DNA from: Cryptomeria japonica
Taxonomy: Eukaryota; Streptophyta; Pinopsida; Cupressales; Cupressaceae
Direction: 5' to 3'
DNA length: 64,000 bases
Assembly (NCBI RefSeq): GCF_030272615.1
Contig: NC_081409.1
Coordinates: forward strand, 245,169,502-245,233,501
The translations under genes were made by a program, and so were the position numbers. The notes under the pieces were generated by a model. It was not told the DNA's origin. It did no database searches and worked only from the letters and a program-made list of their open reading frames with translations. This document shows, one piece after another, positions 59,656-64,000 of the stretch (the first letter of the stretch is position 1; every line of letters starts with the position of its first letter).

Positions 59656-59978
59656 TTTTGAAAGATTGCAGAAGGACTAAATCATATGTGCAGATGTTAT
59701 CCAAAAATTTCATAAAGGATTTGATGCTCTGGTAGGCGACTTTGTGAAAATAATGGTAACCGGTTGCAACATTTATTGTAGTGGAAAATTAGGTTTTCGA
59801 AAGATAAAAATGCATTTCAAAGTTCCATTTGTCACAATCTGATCAAGCGAATAGTGCAGTGAAGAGAGCGAAGTGATTTGGCGATTTCAACAATTCTAAA
59901 GTGAATTTCAGCGCTCGGTTGCGAATCAAGGTATTTATCTGTTCAGAATTTTAGTTTTCACAAACCCTAGCATTTGAA
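59656..59978 (+). promoter_or_regulatory. Leader between gag and ORF2 of Element C, with telo-box
   Basis: AAACCCTAG lies at 59962-59970, nine bases before the ORF2 ATG. AAAGTGAATTTCAG and AAGGTATTTATC upstream recall the Element A leader. Confidence 0.4.
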
Positions 59979-60395
59979 ATGGCTTCCACTTCTGGTGTTG
60001 CTACCCCTTTGGTGGTCAAGATTAAGGATAGGGCCAAACCTGTTTTCAAGAAACACCCTTTCAAGTCTGTTGAAGATGATTCGGAAGGTGCATTCTCATC
60101 GGTACCCTACAATGTTCTCCACAATGAAGATATCAGGGCTTACATCCACTGTTATCTCGAGGAGCTTGGAAACGCAGATATGCTAGACCTATACAACACT
60201 CACTTGGCGGACGGTTTGGGAAATCTCAAACCCGAATACAATGTTCTTCAGGACAAGAGCTTTTCGCAGTTCATTCATTTTTCGTTGTTCATGAAGTAGA
60301 ATGGATCTATTAAATTCTTAGCCATGTTCATGATGAATTCATCTGGCTTGATAGGCCGCACGAGATCACCAAGCTGATGAATACTAAGGGGGGGG
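59979..60395 (+). pseudogene. ORF2 of Element C, cut by chromovirus insertion
   Basis: MASTSGVATP opens a frame to 60297; a frameshift then gives LSHVHDEF and HEITKLMN before the junction. YIHCYLEELG and the LS-[RH]-[VF]-HD block match Elements A and B at the same relative places. The rest of the protein is missing from the window. Confidence 0.65.
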
Positions 60396-61648
60396 TGTAA
60401 TGGGCACCCTAGAATGCCCAAAAACTAAACCAACTACTGATAGGAATTTAGTCAAACAGTTTGCATCCAACTCCTTATTTCTCCGTTTAATGTTTAAACC
60501 TCTTATGGCTTCGGAAATGAAATGTTTGTTTGTTTTTAAGTCTTTGCATAGATTTGAAATCATATAACATGAACTAGAAGGAAATTACAATAATGTGCAA
60601 CATGAAGATTGAACTACTGCTGAAATGATATTATTTCCAGAATTATTAAAATCAACTACATAGCAGATCTTTCAACTCACTAAATACTCCAACATTTTGA
60701 CATAATATTCCAACAATGACTTCCCATCTTGCTGCTACAGGAACATGAATAGTGTCGTGCTACAATAACATGAATACTGTCGTGCTACAGTAGTGTGAAT
60801 AGTGTCGTGCTACAGTAACGTGAATAGTGTTGCGCTACAGTGCTGCTACAGTATTAATTAGTCTTCAATCAGTCCAATATCTTCATAAAATCATCCCTTC
60901 AGAATGGCATAAGCATTGGTCAAGAAGTAGAGAAGGTATGAGCAAAACACCAAATCTGCGTGTAGCTGGAGATGCACCCAATCTGCCTGTTAATGAAGTT
61001 GATAGCAATGGATTCCAAAGGCCAAACCCCAAGGGAATGACGTCTAGAATGTCACAAGAGAGGATAGACATCCTCTAATGCCAAGAACAGATCTGCAACT
61101 CACACATCAATTTCTTCTCATATTCAACATGTTGAATGAAGCCACAAAAGCTTCCTTTTATTCTTTCTCCAAGGGTCGACCCAACTCACTTGAGCAATGT
61201 GGGATAAAAGATGTGCAATATTAAACATATTAAAATATTCACTTATGTCTCCCTTGGGTGCCCCTTTGATTTGCACACATCCCCATAAAATAAATATTAA
61301 AGTAACACTTTAATATTTTACAATTAAATTAAATGTTACTTTAATAACACTTCAGGCATTAAAATATATTAGCAATCGGACTCTGAATAGCACAAGTGAT
61401 AACTCGTCGGAAAGCTCTTGCCGAGGAGTATCGAATCCAATCACCAAAACTAGCCTCCATTGTGTCTTGCTGACTTACTAAAAATAGTAAGTATGCCTGA
61501 AACTAAGTAAATCAACTCCGTTTTGGCCCAAACTGGAAATGACTAGGCCAAAACACTCCAGGATCCCCTTAAACCCTTCGTTAGCCCTCGGGACCATGTA
61601 GAGACAGGCTAATGCACATACACTTGGTCAACTGGTAAAGTGGGGACA
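60396..61648 (-). repeat. 3' LTR of the chromovirus
   Basis: The plus-strand reading starts TGTAATGGGC and ends GGGGACA, about 1,253 bp; the right boundary is set by TG/CA and the nearby minus-strand tract AAGGGGGGTGGAC (61653-61665) and could shift a few bases. It contains a tandem array at 60733-60850. Confidence 0.6.
60733..60850. repeat. Tandem repeats of about 28 bp in the chromovirus LTR
   Basis: Four to five units of the form GTGAATAGTGTCGTGCTACAGTAAC; the last is shortened to GCTGCTACAGT. Confidence 0.8.
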
Positions 61649-64000
61649 TTATAGTCCACCCCCCTTGAAATTTCTTGTCCTCAAGCAATCTCAGTCCAGC
61701 CTGCTGTATCACATGCTCATTCTCCCATGTAGCATCTTCCTCCAGCAGGTCTCTCCATCTGACCAAATACTCCTTCACTATCTTCTTTCTGAGTTTCCTC
61801 TCTCTGGTGCCTAGAATAGCCTCAGGTACTAACACGAGCTTCCCCTCCTCATCCAAAGGGGGTAAATCTACAGAAGGTACTACACTCTGACCAATGGCTT
61901 TCTTAAGCCTAGACACATGAAATACATTGTGTACCCGACTGCCCTCTGGAAGCTCAAGCTCACAGGTGACTTCACCCACTCTGTGAATCACCCTGTAGGG
62001 ACCATAGAATCTCGGATCCTGCTTGTAGGTCTTGAAGACCCCTGGATGCCCAGCTGTAGACGCATCATGAAATACCCTCAGTGTCGCCTCTCTTAACTGT
62101 GATGACGGAATCAAATAAACCTTGTCCTAAAATCTTATCAATCCATCTATCACCTCATAGCGATCATCCTGTATAGTACCTGAAATCAAATCAGAAGCCC
62201 AAGTATCTCCGACATACTCTGCTATAATCTTATCCTTCCAATCTCCTGTAATCTCTGCAAGAGCACAAATGTGAGGTCTTCTGGATAAGGCATCAGCTAC
62301 TACATTCTTCTTCCATTTGACAAACTCAATGTCAAAGTCATAAGCCTACAATTTAGTGACCCACTTCTGTTGCCTGTCATTCAATTCTCGTTGGCTCATG
62401 AAATACTTTATGCTGTTGTGATCCGTCTTAATCACAAAATTCCCTCCAACCAAGTAGGATCAAAATTTGGCCAAGGCATGCATCATGGCCAACATCTCAC
62501 GATCATAAATAGAATAGCTCCTCTCCACACCTCGGAGCTTCCTACTCTCAAAAGCGATGGGGTGCTTCTCCTGCATCAATACTGCTCCAATCCCATCACC
62601 TGATGCATCACAATGAAGCTCAAAGGGCTTCGTGAAGTCTGGTAGAGCTAGGACTGGACATGAAGACATCACCTGCTTGAAATGCTCAAAACACCTCTGT
62701 GTTGCCCCTATCCACATGAAGGCCCCCTTCTTAGTAAGATTTATCAAAGGAGCAGCTGTCTGAGAAAACCCCTTAACAAACCTCCTATAAAAACCACATA
62801 AGCCAAAGAACCCCTTAAGCTGAGTAAGGTTCGTAGGCGTGGGCCAATCAACAATAGCTCTAATCTTTTTAGGATCCATCTGAACTCCCTTTGCACCGAT
62901 AATATGACCAAGGTACAAAAGCTCTGTCATCCCGAACTCACACTTAGACTCCTTGGCAAACAGTGACTCTCTCTCCAAGATAGATAGCACCTCCTCAAGA
63001 TGCTGCAAATGCTCCTCCCATGTCTTGCTAAAGACCAAAATATTGTCAAAGAAAATCAAAATGAACCTCCTCAAATGCCCCTTGAACACCTCATCATGCA
63101 ACTCTGAAAAGTAGCAGGAGCATTGGTTAGCCCAAATGGCATAACTAGAAACTCGAAATGACCATAGTGACACCGAAAAGTTGTCTTCTCAATGTCCTCT
63201 ACCCTCATACTAATCTAATGATACCCTGATCTCAAATCTATCTTTGTGAAGAAGCATGCCCCATGTAGCTCATCTATCAGCTCATCTATCCTTGGAATGG
63301 GGTAACTGTTCTTAATGGTTTTCTTGTTCAAGGCCCTGTAGTCAATGCACATGCGCATTGTTCCATCCTTCTTCTTAACCAAAACAATTGCTGAAGCAAA
63401 AGGGCTTTTGCTTGGCCTAATGTGCCCCATCTCCAACAACTCCTTGATGGTTTTCTCTATCTCATCCTTGTTTTTTTTTGGATGACAATAGGGCATGATC
63501 ACAATGGGCTTAGCTCCCTCTTCTAACTCAATGACATGCTCTATCCCCCTATTTGGAGGAACGCCATGTGGAATACTGCCAAATACCTTGGCATGTCTAT
63601 CAAGGATGTCCTGCATATCAGGCGAATGACTCTTAACCTATGGCTCTGGTGATGCTAGCATAATCAAGAACAACGTTGCCCACTCAACATCATAATGTCT
63701 GAATAACCTCTCCATCCTCCTCAAAGAAACTACCCTACAACTACCATCTGATAATCCTTTGAGTACCACGGTCATGCCCTCATGCTGGAACCTCATCTCT
63801 ACTCTCTCCATGTTGAGAGTAAACTCTCTCAACAATGCCATCCAAGTCATCCCTAAGATAACGTCATAATCACCCATGTCCACAACATAGAACTCATCCT
63901 GAAGCTCATAACCATCTCCCAATTTGATGCAAATATTTGTAATCTTTTGTGTGCATAGTAACTTGTGACCACTAGCTACCATGACTCAGAATCCTGAATG
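61581..64000 (-). pseudogene. Chromovirus pol: PR, RT, RNase H, deleted integrase, chromodomain
   Basis: DYDVILGMTWM marks the protease end. RT motifs are [25 protein letters not shown] (in pieces), [24 protein letters not shown] and FFDNILVFSK, where the second catalytic Asp of the FXDD motif is N. RNase H has LHCDASGDGIGAVL and YDREMLAM. Stops are at 63638, 63215, 62460, 62346 and 62127, and a one-base frameshift lies near 63110. Integrase begins with HDASTAGHPGVFKTYK but jumps near 62025 to PRFYGPYRV, so its zinc region end and catalytic core are deleted. The chromodomain is EYLVRWRDLLEEDATWENEHV. The copy cannot transpose by itself. Confidence 0.85.

Larger units (their letters stand above)
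57392..60395 (+). mobile_element. Element C: pol-less LTR retroelement, 5' part
   Basis: A 963-bp 5' LTR, primer site, gag-like frame, leader with AAACCCTAG and the first about 140 codons of ORF2 are present in the same order as in Elements A and B. The interior stops at 60395 where a chromovirus LTR begins. Downstream parts must lie beyond the window if the chromovirus is a simple insertion. Confidence 0.82.
60396..64000 (-). mobile_element. Chromovirus (Ty3/gypsy with chromodomain), 3' part
   Basis: On the minus strand the order is protease end, RT, RNase H, remnant integrase, chromodomain, purine tract, 3' LTR. The chromodomain places it among chromoviruses. The other LTR and gag lie to the right of the window. 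The left junction is inside Element C after GGGGG (60391-60395). Confidence 0.85.

Overview
The window is nuclear DNA from a large, repeat-rich plant genome. Plant-type LTR retrotransposons fill most of it: tRNA-iMet primer sites, a Tat-lineage Ty3/gypsy element with a second RNase H, a chromodomain Ty3/gypsy element, and plant L1-type LINEs with a DUF4283-like ORF1 and a terminal RNase H. The size and depth of nesting would suit a gymnosperm, but the sequence does not fix the species. I found no rRNA, tRNA, CRISPR or bacterial-type genes, and no intact host gene. Nearly all coding regions carry stops or frameshifts.

Layout. 1-7317: Element A, an LTR element without pol (5' LTR cut by the window edge). 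7318-8693: 3' end and LTR of a copia-like element with hairpin repeats. 8694-11302: AT-rich DNA without genes. 11303-11685 and 27928-28300: two halves of one TA-rich microsatellite, split by a 16.2-kb Tat Ty3/gypsy element on the minus strand (11686-27927, TSD ATATG). That element carries a plus-strand, apparently spliced plant-mobile-domain gene between integrase and 3' LTR. About 28.9-49.6 kb: one plus-strand LINE broken by four insertions: a solo LTR (30921-31530, TSD AGTAA), Element B (32236-39579, TSD AGAAT), a 5'-truncated minus-strand LINE (about 41184-43980), and a solo LTR (about 48128-49392). 49594-57391: AT-rich DNA with a few phase-compatible exon candidates. 57392-60395: 5' part of Element C. 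60396-64000: a minus-strand chromovirus that interrupts Element C.

The main observation is that Elements A, B and C share one plan: a copia-like LTR, a tRNA-iMet primer site, a coiled-coil plus zinc-knuckle gag-like ORF, a leader with an AAACCCTA box, and a long second ORF of unknown function. A and B also keep purine-tract repeats and a 3' LTR. None has protease, integrase, reverse transcriptase or RNase H. They would have to be moved by enzymes supplied in trans. The second ORF has recognisable blocks conserved among the copies. A region of similar character appears as an extra ORF downstream of RNase H in both LINEs, so unrelated retroelement classes may have taken up related domains.

A second theme is RNA-like structure. 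Two arrays of short hairpins, in two unrelated elements, keep a constant loop while the stem arms change in compensating ways. In the Tat array the wobble pairs form only on the element's sense strand.
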